Positions 45,096 to 54,715 of a DNA stretch of 64,000 bases are shown one piece after another; within the stretch, counting starts at the first letter, position 1, and the number at the start of each line of letters is the position of its first letter. The stretch lies in NCBI GenBank assembly GCA_002794105.1, contig PHFL01000049.1, forward strand, positions 78,867-142,866, given 5' to 3'. A program made the translations under genes and the position numbers. The stretch is from Candidatus Thermochlorobacter aerophilus. Its GTDB lineage: Bacteria > Bacteroidota > Chlorobiia > Chlorobiales > Thermochlorobacteraceae. The notes below the pieces were generated by a model that was given only the letters and a program-made list of their open reading frames with translations, ran no database searches and was not told the DNA's origin.

Positions 45096-46796
45096 TTACT
45101 TCATCAAAATCATTTTGCGGGTTTCTGAGCCTGTGTCGGTTCGCAGGCGGTAGAGATAGATGCCACTTGAGAGGTCAAAGTCAGCGGCGTTGAACACATA
45201 CTTGTAAAGTCCTGCCGGTTGCCAATCGTGGCGGATGCGTGTGATTTCATTGCCAAGCATGTTGTAGATGACAAGCTCGACAGAAGAAGGCGAAAAGAGT
45301 TCATACACGATGGTGGTGGTCGGGTTAAAGGGGTTAGGCGTATTTTGGTGCAAGCTAAACTGTTTGGTGGTGCCTAAGCCAACTTTCAGCGTTGATGAAA
45401 AGAGCGCAGAACGAGCAGGTAGGTTGGCACGAATGCGGTAGAAGACCACTTTTAGTGCCGCATCACTGGGTTGGTCGGTGAAGCGGTAAAACGATTGGGT
45501 GGGCGAAAAAGCAACTGTGCCAATGCTCTGAAACGTGGTGCCGTTGGTGCTGCGCTCAATGGTAAAGCCAGATGTGTTTGGCGGTCCAGTAAATTCCCAA
45601 CTAAGCTGGATGGTGCCGTTTTGTAACTCGGCGCGCAACTCTCGGATGCGGGTTGCGGCGGCAAGCGAAGTGCGCACAATCTCTGGGCGTTCGCCAACAA
45701 GGGCGCTGCGGGCAGAAGGTGAAAAAGATTCCGAGACAAGCAGTGAGGCGTCGGTTTCTCGCTCTAAAATTTCAGGATTGGCTAATTCTTGTGCGGGTTT
45801 GGCGCGGCGGTAAATTTTCAGCTCGTCAAGTTCGCCATGAAAGAAGCGTTCGCGACCGGCGCGTGAGCCCAAATAGAGAAGCGTGCGCCGTTCCACGGAA
45901 GGCGTAAAGGCAGCGCGGTGAATCTGCGTGCGAGCGCTATCGTGCAGCACGCCATCAATGAAGAGGCGCATGAGCGACTGTGCACTGTCGTGCGTGACGG
46001 CGCAGTGATGCCAAGCCCCATCGCCGACAAAAGTCTGACTGACAAGGCGAGAAAAAGAAAACGGTGTGCCAAAAAATGCACCAAGCCGACCATCGGCAAG
46101 CAGCTCGACTTCCAGCGCATATGCGTCGGAAGTGGCGCCAGACCATGTCGAGAGCACGGTGCGACCTAATGCCGTAGAGCGTAGCCAAAATTCTGCAGTG
46201 AAATTGCGCTGCAAGGAAAGCGCTGCGGCGCGTTGATTAGGCAAAAACACACTGATTTGAGCCAGCGAGTCGAAGCTGGCGGCAGTGTTGTCGTGTCGCC
46301 ATTTGGGTTGCAGCGTAAGGTTTAGTGTCAGGCGCGCAAGTGCTATGGCATCTAAGGTATCCATCAAGGCAGGGCGCACCTCGCGTGAATGCAAATGAAC
46401 AAGATGAGCTTGAATGTATTCTCTGCGCTCTGAAAACGATTCACTGGGGCGAAGCGTCAGAACAAGCGACGAAGAAGCCGATAGCGGTTCGGATGAAAAG
46501 AAAATGCCGTAAGTGCGATTGCGATACGAGAGTGTTTTAGCGGAAAATTTTACAGGCGAGTCTATGGCATAGAGACGCAAAACCTGAATGCTGCGCGGCA
46601 AATCCAATATCAACGCATTTGCGGTATCGTGTGCAGAAGCATTAAGACTGAAAAATACATTGAAATCTTCGCCGTCATGAACCGCGCTGGGCGCATGCAA
46701 TAAAGAAAAGGAAGTCTGCGCAACAAGAGGCGAGACCAAAGTCAGTTGCGCAAAAAGTAAGGTAGAAAAAAAGTTTTGCAATAGAGAATGTTTCAT
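45096..46796 (-). CDS. Secreted protein with LamG domain, fibronectin-like domain and T9SS sorting domain
   Basis: 566 residues. Signal peptide 1-26. A beta domain (30-170) precedes a LamG/concanavalin-like fold at about 175-330 (FTAEFWLRSTALGRTVLSTW, GDGAWHHCAVTHD, GELDELKIYRRA). A fibronectin-III-like module follows at about 390-470 (IQLSWEFTGPPNTSGFTIER). The last 80 residues are a type A sorting domain: FSLHQNTPNPFNPTTTIVYE, LVIYNMLGNEI and SGIYLYRLRTDTGSETRKMI. It should be exported by the type IX system and may bind glycans or the cell surface. It follows the pullulanase-type gene by 11 bases, suggesting co-transcription. Confidence 0.88.
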   Translation of the reverse strand: MKHSLLQNFFSTLLFAQLTLVSPLVAQTSFSLLHAPSAVHDGEDFNVFFSLNASAHDTANALILDLPRSIQVLRLYAIDSPVKFSAKTLSYRNRTYGIFFSSEPLSASSSLVLTLRPSESFSERREYIQAHLVHLHSREVRPALMDTLDAIALARLTLNLTLQPKWRHDNTAASFDSLAQISVFLPNQRAAALSLQRNFTAEFWLRSTALGRTVLSTWSGATSDAYALEVELLADGRLGAFFGTPFSFSRLVSQTFVGDGAWHHCAVTHDSAQSLMRLFIDGVLHDSARTQIHRAAFTPSVERRTLLYLGSRAGRERFFHGELDELKIYRRAKPAQELANPEILERETDASLLVSESFSPSARSALVGERPEIVRTSLAAATRIRELRAELQNGTIQLSWEFTGPPNTSGFTIERSTNGTTFQSIGTVAFSPTQSFYRFTDQPSDAALKVVFYRIRANLPARSALFSSTLKVGLGTTKQFSLHQNTPNPFNPTTTIVYELFSPSSVELVIYNMLGNEITRIRHDWQPAGLYKYVFNAADFDLSSGIYLYRLRTDTGSETRKMILMK

Positions 46797-46807
46797 GCAC
46801 CATTTGG

Positions 46808-49108
46808 TTATTTACCCATCAGAATAACCCCTGCGGTAGGTGGAATATACAATTTCCCTGCGGCGATATGAACCTTCTCTAAGGAAATCTCATTGGCGTT
46901 GCCAAGCATGACCCAGTTACCACTCGGGAGCACAAACTCGGCTAAACGATGAGGATGGGCATTGCAGATGACAATGAAATCAGCATCTGCTTGTAGACCG
47001 TAGGTGCGGTAGGGCTCGGCATTGGCTTGCGACATAGCCTGAGCAAACTGGCGATGATGCAAGCGGAAGGCAAGAACAAGTGAATCTTTGGTGTCAAAGA
47101 ATTCAACAGCTGATGCTGGCGCGCAGTGAAAAATAGGGTAGCGTTTGCGTAGTGAAATCAAGCTCTTGTAGTAGCGATACAGTTCAGCATTCAGGTCAAG
47201 GTGGTTGTAGTTGATGTAATTGGTTTCGTTATCCTTTTCGTAGCTATTGTGGTCAATTTTGCCAACATTTGGGTCTGGTGCGTCAGTGGGGGCTATCACT
47301 TTGCTTCGGGCATATTCCTGTCCTTCGTGAATCATCGTGATGCCTTGTGCGGTGAAAAGTAGCAGGGCGGCAAGTTTATTGAGTGCAAGTGCCTTAGGTG
47401 AGAGTTTAGCATGCTTATTGACATCAGTGATGCGTGTGTCATGATCGACTTCGCGTATGGCAAGGCGGATGAAATCGCCCAGTGTGTAGTCATCATGTGA
47501 TTCGAGATAATTGACGCTATGTGCAGCGGTGTGAAACAAGCCGCCAAATTGGCGAAGTGTGCCAACGACATAGTTGCGCAGCGAGTGTGGTGTATTTTGC
47601 CCTTGGAATTTGCCGAAAATAAAGCCATGTCCGTTGTCAGGATTTTGACCCTTGAAGCCATTTCGGATTTGGTCGTTCCATGATGCCCAGCCGATATCGC
47701 TGAAACGGTGTGGTTCATATCGACCGCCGCCCCAAGGTTCTGCAATCAAAATCACGTTTGGGTTGATTTTGCGGGCTTCAACGGTAATTTGCCGGCGAGT
47801 TTCTTCATCAATCATAGCGGCTAAATCAAAGCGAAAGCCATCAATGTGGTATTCAGTCATCCAGTATCGGATGCAGTCCAAAATCATTTTGCGAGCCATG
47901 GGACGGTCGGTTCTAAAGTCGTTGCCGCATCCAGAGTTGGAAAGAAAACGCCCTTCCGAATCCAAGTGAAAGTAGTAGAACTTGTCGATGTATTTGAAGG
48001 GGTTGTAGTCGTACTGCGAAACGTGATTAAAGACCACATCGAGAATGACAGCGATACCTTCTTTGTGCAGGGCTTTGACCATGTCTTTGAACTCTCGCAC
48101 AGCATGGGCGTCCATGCCGTTGTAAGCGTCAGCAATCATGGAGGCGCCGCGTGAGTAGTAGGCTTCAGGGGCAAAAAAGTAGCTCGTCATGTAGCCCCAA
48201 TGGTTGCGCGCATATGGATTCCACGTATTGACAGGATAGCCAAGTTTGACGACACTACTATCTTGGTATGGGATTTCAATTGTGCCAAAGCTTTGAATAG
48301 GCAAAAGTTCAATTGCATTGATGCCTAAATCTTTGAGATGACTGAGCCCGCCGCGCTTGCCTTTTTCAACCAAGCCAGCGTAGGTGCCCCGAGCCACCAC
48401 GCCAGAGGAAGGGTGAGCCGTCAGGTCGCGCACATGAGCTTCGTAAATAATCAGCGAGGTGTGGTCAGGCGAAATGACCCATGTATCACCTTCCCAATCG
48501 TATTGCAAATTGGCAATGAGGGTGCGAGCAGGGTAGCGCCGAAAGTTATTGCGCGTGCAGACCGCCTTAGAGTAAGGGTCGGCAATGACAATTTCAGGAT
48601 TGAACATCTCGCCCGGACCTTCCACACCGAAGACACGATAGCCATAGAACTTGCCGTAGAGCTCGCCTTGTGCCACATATTCCCAGACGCCTTGCTCATC
48701 GCACTGCATGGTAAATTCTTCGCCCTTTTGGCTATTGTGGCGCTCATAGATGACCACATTAACCTGCGTGGCACGCGGGGCAAAAATGCGAAAGGTCGTT
48801 TTGCCGCCAGAGACCGTGCAGCCCATCTCTTTGTCGGAGTAAAACGAATCCAGCGTTGCTTGATGATTACGAAGACGCTCCAAAGCGGGGTTGCGTTGCG
48901 CAACCGCATCATAGAAAGCCGTAAGGATCAGCATAATCCATAGCGCAATAATTGTTGAGAGGCAGACTGCAGAACGAGCAGACTGGTAGTTCGAGTGCAA
49001 GAGAACTGGTACAACTGGCAGCAGCATAATGGTTAGTGCGCAAGTCGAGCCGCTTAGGGCAAGTGCAAGTAAGCTGCACAGGTAAGGTAACATAAGCACA
49101 ACACCCAT
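46808..49108 (-). CDS. Pullulanase/glycogen-debranching-type GH13 enzyme with N-terminal membrane segments
   Basis: 766 residues. Two hydrophobic segments (about 6-38 and 46-65) precede a CBM48-like module (about 95-190; TTFRIFAPRATQVNVVIYE) and a GH13 barrel. The four GH13 regions are complete: DVVFNH (357-362), GFRFDLA with nucleophile Asp428, LIAEPWG with acid/base Glu457, and ESHDD with His538/Asp539. A beta domain closes the C-terminus. The YEAHVRDLT segment (222-230) is typical of type I pullulanases and debranching enzymes that cut alpha-1,6 bonds in glycogen-like glucans. The hydrophobic N-terminus is unusual and would tether it to the inner membrane; a later start at Met95 would remove it. 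Confidence 0.87.
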   Translation of the reverse strand: MGVVLMLPYLCSLLALALSGSTCALTIMLLPVVPVLLHSNYQSARSAVCLSTIIALWIMLILTAFYDAVAQRNPALERLRNHQATLDSFYSDKEMGCTVSGGKTTFRIFAPRATQVNVVIYERHNSQKGEEFTMQCDEQGVWEYVAQGELYGKFYGYRVFGVEGPGEMFNPEIVIADPYSKAVCTRNNFRRYPARTLIANLQYDWEGDTWVISPDHTSLIIYEAHVRDLTAHPSSGVVARGTYAGLVEKGKRGGLSHLKDLGINAIELLPIQSFGTIEIPYQDSSVVKLGYPVNTWNPYARNHWGYMTSYFFAPEAYYSRGASMIADAYNGMDAHAVREFKDMVKALHKEGIAVILDVVFNHVSQYDYNPFKYIDKFYYFHLDSEGRFLSNSGCGNDFRTDRPMARKMILDCIRYWMTEYHIDGFRFDLAAMIDEETRRQITVEARKINPNVILIAEPWGGGRYEPHRFSDIGWASWNDQIRNGFKGQNPDNGHGFIFGKFQGQNTPHSLRNYVVGTLRQFGGLFHTAAHSVNYLESHDDYTLGDFIRLAIREVDHDTRITDVNKHAKLSPKALALNKLAALLLFTAQGITMIHEGQEYARSKVIAPTDAPDPNVGKIDHNSYEKDNETNYINYNHLDLNAELYRYYKSLISLRKRYPIFHCAPASAVEFFDTKDSLVLAFRLHHRQFAQAMSQANAEPYRTYGLQADADFIVICNAHPHRLAEFVLPSGNWVMLGNANEISLEKVHIAAGKLYIPPTAGVILMGK

Positions 49109-49139
49109 CTACAGAAATTACACAGGTTTTAGAGAACAA

Positions 49140-49724
49140 CTAGAGAACAAAAACCAATCCGCCGCTGATACCATTGATAGACTGATTGAGGTTGATTTCA
49201 CCAGTAACATTGAAATAGAGATTGCGTGCCACCGCAAAATCGAAGCCCAGCACAAGATTAACCGGTACGGCATTGGCGTTGTTTTCAACGATGAAATCAA
49301 CATCAAGGGCCGCCATCAGCCCCACAATGCCAGCACGTCCGCTAATCATCGCTCCGGCATCAAAACCGGCACCGAGCCCGCCAGCATGACCACCAGCATA
49401 GAGGTCAAGGCGAATCGAAGATGAGCGGTATATTCCAAAGCGTACATCGCCGCCGACATAAAGCCGATAAGGCTGCGCGCCAGCGCCAATCCGTCCGTTG
49501 ATGTTGATAAAGTCAAAAACCCCATAAGTGAGTTGACCGTGGAAAATAAACCCCGTGTAAGGACTGAAGACGATACCGGGCTGGGCAGCAATGAGCCATT
49601 CTCTACTGCCAGCAGCAACTCGCAAGGGTGGCGGCGTGCCAGCTTGTGTCACATCGCTAAAAAGGCTCAGCGAAAGCAAATGTATGGCAAGGAAATAGCT
49701 GAAAGTTGTGGGTTTTTTTAGCAT
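49140..49724 (-). CDS. Small outer-membrane-barrel-like exported protein
   Basis: 194 residues. Signal peptide about 1-28 (SLSLFSDVTQAG). The mature chain is all short amphipathic strands with Gly-rich turns (FIFHGQLTYGVFDFININGR, LYVGGDVRFGIYRSSSIRLD, ISGGLVFVL), ending in an aromatic/hydrophobic strand as outer-membrane barrels do. About eight to ten strands would fit. No family recognised. It is 31 bases upstream of the pullulanase-type gene on the same strand. Confidence 0.7.
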   Translation of the reverse strand: MLKKPTTFSYFLAIHLLSLSLFSDVTQAGTPPPLRVAAGSREWLIAAQPGIVFSPYTGFIFHGQLTYGVFDFININGRIGAGAQPYRLYVGGDVRFGIYRSSSIRLDLYAGGHAGGLGAGFDAGAMISGRAGIVGLMAALDVDFIVENNANAVPVNLVLGFDFAVARNLYFNVTGEINLNQSINGISGGLVFVL

Positions 49725-49911
49725 GCTTGAAAAGTTTAGGCGTTGAGCAAAAGGAGTAGAAAGATAAAAAATCGCTCAGAAGGTAAAAAAATGAGGATTT
49801 TGCCAAGAGCGAAGCGGCAAATGATGAGTGACACAAAAAGGCAGTGGCAAAGCGTCGCAAAACCATATTTGGCGAAAGCGTGTTAATTTTATTCTAACAA
49901 ACTTCGCAAAT

Positions 49912-50886
49912 GTGAAACTCGACGACATCTTCCAGCCGATTGAATCGGAATTGCAGATTTTCCAGCAGCGCTTCAAAGAAGCCATGAAGTCCGAAGTAGG
50001 GTTGCTGGATAAGGTTGCAAACTACATTCTCAAGCAAAAGGGCAAGCAGATTCGTCCGACGCTGGTACTACTTTCGGCTAAAATTGCAGGTGGCGTAACC
50101 GACTGTACCTACCGAGGTGCTACGCTGGTTGAGCTCTTGCACACAGCAACGCTCATCCATGATGATGTTGTCGATACTGCTGATATGCGCCGTGGCATTC
50201 CTGCCATCAATGCCTTGTGGAAAAACAAAGTCGCCGTGCTCATGGGAGATTACTTGCTCTCGCGCGGTTTGCTGTTGGCGCTCAAGCACAATGACTACTT
50301 GTTTTTGACAATTGTCTCTGATGCAGTCAGACGCATGAGCGAAGGAGAACTGTTACAGATTGAAAAGACGCGCTATCTCGATATTGATGAGACGACCTAC
50401 TTTCGTATCATTTCCGACAAAACTGCATCGCTAATTGCAACAGCCTGTGAAATTGGTGCAGCAAGTGCGAGCAATGATAAGGAAGTGCAAAGGAAAATGC
50501 GCGAGTGCGGCGAAGCCGTTGGCATTGCATTTCAAATTCGAGACGATATTTTGGACTACTTGGGCGATAGCAACGAACTTGGCAAACCAATTGGCGGAGA
50601 CATCAAAGAAAAGAAAATTACCCTGCCGCTAATTTACGCCATGCATCAAGCCCCAGAAACGGAACGGGAAGAGATTATCTCGATTTTGAAAAGCGATAGA
50701 AAACGTGCGCTCTTTAGCCAAGATGTAGTAGACTTCACGCGCCGCTACAAAGGTATTGAGTATGCAGAGGAAGCGGCACAAAAATACGCCGCTCGTGCTA
50801 TGGCGGCGTTAGAACCCTTCAAGGATTCACCCAGCAAGGCGGCTCTGCAGAAACTCATCGGTTATGCCATAAAACGCAAAAAGTGA
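49912..50886 (+). CDS. ispB: Long-chain polyprenyl diphosphate synthase (IspB-like)
   Basis: 324 residues from the GTG at 49912, where the family homology starts (MKLDDIFQPIESEL); an upstream ATG at 49828 would add 28 non-homologous residues. The first Asp-rich motif is DDVVD (84-88) in LIHDDVVDTADMRRG, and the second is FQIRDDILDYLGD near residue 207. Other landmarks are GKQIRPTLVLLSAK and GDIKEKKITLPLIYA. The small residues before the first motif fit a long-chain (C35-C50) product. It would supply the isoprenoid tail for menaquinone, i.e. the donor for the MenA-like enzyme at 12.5 kb. Product length is inferred. Confidence 0.92.
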   Translation: MKLDDIFQPIESELQIFQQRFKEAMKSEVGLLDKVANYILKQKGKQIRPTLVLLSAKIAGGVTDCTYRGATLVELLHTATLIHDDVVDTADMRRGIPAINALWKNKVAVLMGDYLLSRGLLLALKHNDYLFLTIVSDAVRRMSEGELLQIEKTRYLDIDETTYFRIISDKTASLIATACEIGAASASNDKEVQRKMRECGEAVGIAFQIRDDILDYLGDSNELGKPIGGDIKEKKITLPLIYAMHQAPETEREEIISILKSDRKRALFSQDVVDFTRRYKGIEYAEEAAQKYAARAMAALEPFKDSPSKAALQKLIGYAIKRKK

Positions 50887-50965
50887 CACGCAACCTTTTG
50901 AGTTTCTGCGCAAAGTTCCTTAGCTTGTGGCGCTTACTTCTAACCATCTCGAACGCCTCAGAAAG

Positions 50966-51460
50966 ATGAAAACTCTAAACCGAGTGTTGTCTGCTGCTAT
51001 CGCGTTTGCTTTGACCACCGCTTTTAGCCTGCTGCTGGGCTGGCATACGCATAGAGCAGCGGGCGTGCAAGTGTGGTTACCTGACGACTGGAGAATAGAG
51101 ATGCCCAGACCAGACTATCTGGCAGCAACAAGCCCCGACGATGAAGTCTATGTCGGATATATCGTCTCAAGTGCGCAGGAAATGGACGCTACGTTAGAGA
51201 GTTTGGAGGAACAGCTAAAAGGGGTAGTTGAGGATGCAAAGTTTGACAAAACTCACGATGACTTCAGCATCAACGGCATGCCTGCATGGGGCTTTGGCGG
51301 AACGGGCACATACCATGGGCAGCCTGTGGAAATGCGCATTGAGCTTATCTATACGCCGAAGAAAAAGGTGCTGATTTTGGTGGTCGTGGGCTCACACGCT
51401 GGATTGGAGCATCATCTCGATGAAGTCAAGACCATCATGCGCAGCATCCGCAGAGCTTGA
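50966..51460 (+). CDS. Small exported protein of unknown function
   Basis: 164 residues from the ATG at 50966; an upstream non-ATG start would add 13 residues before the signal peptide. A hydrophobic signal (LSAAIAFALTTAFSLLLGW) is followed by a globular alpha/beta domain: VQVWLPDDWRIEMPRPDYLA, DDEVYVGYIVSSAQEMDATL, FSINGMPAWGFGGTGTYHG and KKVLILVVVGSHAGLEHH. The layout resembles periplasmic proteins that deal with small ligands, but I recognise no family. It lies between the polyprenyl synthase gene and the convergent MOSC gene. Confidence 0.65.
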   Translation: MKTLNRVLSAAIAFALTTAFSLLLGWHTHRAAGVQVWLPDDWRIEMPRPDYLAATSPDDEVYVGYIVSSAQEMDATLESLEEQLKGVVEDAKFDKTHDDFSINGMPAWGFGGTGTYHGQPVEMRIELIYTPKKKVLILVVVGSHAGLEHHLDEVKTIMRSIRRA

Positions 51461-51490
51461 GGCGAAGTAGAACAGGTCAGGCATGCTGCA

Positions 51491-52270
51491 TCAAGAGAGA
51501 ATTTTGACTGCATCGCCAAGGCGAAGAACTTTGCCAACCTCGCTGGCGGCAGCCCTTGTATTAACACCCAAGCGGTAAAAGTGACTAAAGCGTGAAGGTT
51601 CTGCCCACATCGGTAGTGTTTGGCGTCGGCGTTCTGAAAAAATTTTCTGGAAACTGCGATAGACATCACCGCTGAGCGAATTGCGTGTGGGCACCACGCA
51701 TCGCGCACAAGGCTTTACGCCTTCATAAATGGCTGAACCAATTTGGAACTGCACACTTTCCTCGTCTGCACCGTAGAGACGGTCTTCCCAGAAAGCATCC
51801 GCCTCGCCCAAAATCAAATTTACACGAAACCGCCGCATCACTTCCTCGGTGCTCAAGTCCGCAAACCACTGTGCAACTTGCTGCAAGGAAGCATGTGCCA
51901 CAACAGTTGCGCCCGGAGCATCTTGGTCGTCTGGAAACCCATGCTGAGCATTGTGCGCAAGAAAAACACGGAAGCCGAAGTAATCGCTGAAGTATTCCTG
52001 CAAGCGCGCGGGCTCATGCCGCAGGTGAAATCGATGTGTGCCGACGCGTGGAGCAGAGAGCGTTACGACTTCATGTTCAAGCTCGAAAGTTGCCCGAATG
52101 TGATGAATCGCAGGGAAGCGTTTGGCATTGACGAAGCGGTGCTCGGCATCCACTAATGCAAATTCACGGTCGTACTGAAGGGCACCGCCATACACAACAG
52201 TAGCTGATGAGAGTTCCAGACCATCCAGCGATTTGATAGGGTAGATAAAAATTCGTTCCAAGATAGGCAT
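51491..52270 (-). CDS. MOSC domain protein with N-terminal beta-barrel
   Basis: 259 residues from the ATG at 52270, which starts the family motif MPILERIFIYPIKSLDG. The MOSC N-terminal beta-barrel covers about 1-110 and the MOSC domain about 120-255, with the conserved Cys in KPCARCVVPTRN (the YEGVKPCARC segment). Family members bind molybdenum cofactor or act as sulfur carriers (YcbX/mARC-like). No molybdenum enzyme is near. It converges with the small exported protein gene. Confidence 0.88.
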   Translation of the reverse strand: MPILERIFIYPIKSLDGLELSSATVVYGGALQYDREFALVDAEHRFVNAKRFPAIHHIRATFELEHEVVTLSAPRVGTHRFHLRHEPARLQEYFSDYFGFRVFLAHNAQHGFPDDQDAPGATVVAHASLQQVAQWFADLSTEEVMRRFRVNLILGEADAFWEDRLYGADEESVQFQIGSAIYEGVKPCARCVVPTRNSLSGDVYRSFQKIFSERRRQTLPMWAEPSRFSHFYRLGVNTRAAASEVGKVLRLGDAVKILS

Positions 52271-52336
52271 AGGCAAGCAAGATTGAGCAAGTTGGCACAA
52301 GACTCAAGATGCGGACAAAAATAGCACGGCAAGGCA

Positions 52337-54715
52337 TTAGACCAGAAGAAAATCAATTGTGCGGCGTTTGGTATCCACTGCGTAGACTTTAATTCTGACA
52401 GTTTGACCAAGCTGATAGCGGCGGTGAGTGCGTTTGCCAACAAGCGAATAGGTGCGCTCATCAAACTCGTAGTAATCATCCGACATGTTTTTGATATGCA
52501 CCAAGCCTTCAACGCCCATATCATTGAGCCGCACATAGATGCCAAAGTCTGTTACCCCTGAAATAATCCCAGTGTAGATATTGCCAATGTGGTCGGAGAT
52601 ATATTCGACTTGTTTGAGTTTAATGGAATCGCGCTCGGCTTCGGTGGCATTGCGTTCTTGCTCGCTGGCATGTTCGCAGATTGCAGGAATAAGAGCGTTT
52701 AGTTTGCGCAACCGCGGCTTAGATAGCTTGCGCTGGCTCTGACGCAAGGTTTCATACTCATAGAGCAGACGATGCGTAACAAGGTCAGGGTAGCGGCGAA
52801 TGGGCGAAGTGAAGTGCGTGTAGAAATCAAAGCCAAGACCGTAATGACCGATATTATTTGGCGAATAGACAGCTTTTGCCATGGAGCGTAGGGCAATTTC
52901 AGAGACTAAATACTCAACCGATGTGCCTTTGACATCTGCAAGCAGTTTGCGCAGTGCTTGCGATGTTGCCGTTTCATTGTTGAAGGCATTTTTTTTGAGC
53001 TCGAGCTCATAGCCCAAGCGTTTAACGAAAGCCGCTAAGGTCTTGATTTTTTCAGGGTCTGGGGCATCATGCACACGGTAGATGCTGGGGTAGTTCAGCT
53101 CGCCATTCTGGAAGTAGGTTGCAATATGTTTAGCAACCGTGCGATTAGCCAGTAGCATAAATTCTTCAATCAGACGATGGCTATCCAGACGAACTTTACG
53201 CATGACCTCAATAGGCTTGCCACTTTCATCGAGCTTGAACTTTATCTCTTCAGTGTCAAAATCTATTGAGCCATTGGCAAAGCGTTCTTTGCTAAGAATT
53301 TTGCTAAGTCGGTGCAGTGCGTGCAGTTGCTCATAAAATTCGCCTTTGCCAGCGTCGAGAATAGCTTGAACTTGCTCGTATGTAAAGCGTCGCCGTGAGC
53401 GAATAACTGTTTTAGCAATCTGGTAGTCGAGAACTTTACCATAGTGTGTCATGGTAAAAAAGACCGAGTATGCCAGCCGGTCGACATGCGGATTGAGACT
53501 GCAGATATTTTCTGAAAGATTTGAGGGTAGCATCGGAATAACACGATCGACAAGATAGACTGATGTGGAGCGACGGCGAGCTTCTTCGTCTAACTTTGTG
53601 CCTTCACGAACATAGTGTGAAACATCAGCAATGTGAACACCAACCAGATAAAGCCCACCATCGAGCATTTCAATCGAGAGTGCATCGTCGAAGTCTTTGG
53701 CATCGTAGGGGTCAATGGTAAAGACAATTTTATCGCGGCAGTCGATTCTATTGGCAAGGTCTTCATCGGTAATGGTATCGCTCAATTTGTTGGCTTCAGC
53801 AAGTACACTTTTGGGGAAGGTTTCATCAATACCCCACGCACGTGCAATGGCAGCAACTTCGACTTTGGAGTCGCCAGATTTGCCTAACACCTCAATGACT
53901 TTGCCACTGAGAACATCATCGCGTACAAACTGCAGTTTGCCGACAACGACCTTATCTCCAGCTTTAGCCGTTTTAGCATCTTTGAGCGAGATGAAAATTT
54001 CTGGCAAAATGCGATTGCTATCAGGAATGAGCTGAAAGTCTTTGTTGCGGCGTTTGAGAACGCCAACAAGTTCTGTGCGGGTACGCTCAACTACTTCAAC
54101 AAGTTTGCCTTCGAAGCGGCGAGAAAAAGATTCGCGGTTGGCGTGCAAGTCAAGCGGTGCCATTGTTACGCGAACCTTCACAATATCGCCATCCAAAACT
54201 CTGCGTAGCTCAGTGGCAGGCAAGAAAATCTCATCGTCATAGTCTGCGACGCTGACCAGTCCGTAGCCATTGGGATGCGTTTTCAGTGTGCCTTCATAGA
54301 TTTCGCCGACTTTGAAGCGCTGTTTGGGCGGCGGCACAAAGGGAGCAACTTTGGTGTCGGCATGTAGGGCGAGCTCTTCGCGTACACGGATAACTTCAGG
54401 CAAAGGAGCAGCACTGCGGGCAAGGCTATAGCGCCGCTCCGCATCCTTGTCTAATGCCCCTTCTTCATGGAGTTTGTGTAACACATACCAAAAGCCCGGC
54501 AGGTCGTCATCGGAAAGATAGCCCAGTTCAGCGGCAATTTCGCGAGAGCGAAAGGCTTTGCCGTCATGGACAGAAAGAAAATTCAAAATTTCGGCGGCAA
54601 TAGTTTTTTCGCCCTGGCGAATCAGAAACTCTTTGACACGCTCTATATCATCGGGGCGCGGACGATTTGAACCAGTACGCTTAGAGTTGCTACGGGGTTT
54701 GCGCTTTTTAGGCAT
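52337..54715 (-). CDS. rnr: Ribonuclease R
   Basis: 792 residues. A basic, winged-helix-like N-terminus (about 20-100) is followed by cold-shock/CSD domains (about 130-320), the RNB catalytic domain and a C-terminal S1 domain (GIISGVTDFGIYVRLNDMGVE). The RNB site TIDPYDAKDFDDAL has Asp335, Asp341, Asp343 and Asp344 with the +6/+2/+1 spacing of RNase II Asp201-Asp210. It degrades structured RNA 3' to 5' and is involved in RNA quality control. Its start overlaps the end of the CcmA-like ATPase gene by eight bases. Confidence 0.96.
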   Translation of the reverse strand: MPKKRKPRSNSKRTGSNRPRPDDIERVKEFLIRQGEKTIAAEILNFLSVHDGKAFRSREIAAELGYLSDDDLPGFWYVLHKLHEEGALDKDAERRYSLARSAAPLPEVIRVREELALHADTKVAPFVPPPKQRFKVGEIYEGTLKTHPNGYGLVSVADYDDEIFLPATELRRVLDGDIVKVRVTMAPLDLHANRESFSRRFEGKLVEVVERTRTELVGVLKRRNKDFQLIPDSNRILPEIFISLKDAKTAKAGDKVVVGKLQFVRDDVLSGKVIEVLGKSGDSKVEVAAIARAWGIDETFPKSVLAEANKLSDTITDEDLANRIDCRDKIVFTIDPYDAKDFDDALSIEMLDGGLYLVGVHIADVSHYVREGTKLDEEARRRSTSVYLVDRVIPMLPSNLSENICSLNPHVDRLAYSVFFTMTHYGKVLDYQIAKTVIRSRRRFTYEQVQAILDAGKGEFYEQLHALHRLSKILSKERFANGSIDFDTEEIKFKLDESGKPIEVMRKVRLDSHRLIEEFMLLANRTVAKHIATYFQNGELNYPSIYRVHDAPDPEKIKTLAAFVKRLGYELELKKNAFNNETATSQALRKLLADVKGTSVEYLVSEIALRSMAKAVYSPNNIGHYGLGFDFYTHFTSPIRRYPDLVTHRLLYEYETLRQSQRKLSKPRLRKLNALIPAICEHASEQERNATEAERDSIKLKQVEYISDHIGNIYTGIISGVTDFGIYVRLNDMGVEGLVHIKNMSDDYYEFDERTYSLVGKRTHRRYQLGQTVRIKVYAVDTKRRTIDFLLV

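Noticed and set aside
48338..48943. 201-residue plus-strand open frame opposite the pullulanase-type gene
   Set aside because: The opposite strand encodes conserved GH13/CBM48 residues throughout this interval, and the plus-strand translation shows no recognisable features.
49828..49911. ATG at 49828 as start of the polyprenyl diphosphate synthase
   Set aside because: The first 28 residues are not family-like and run through an AT-rich promoter-like stretch; the GTG at 49912 starts the conserved N-terminus.
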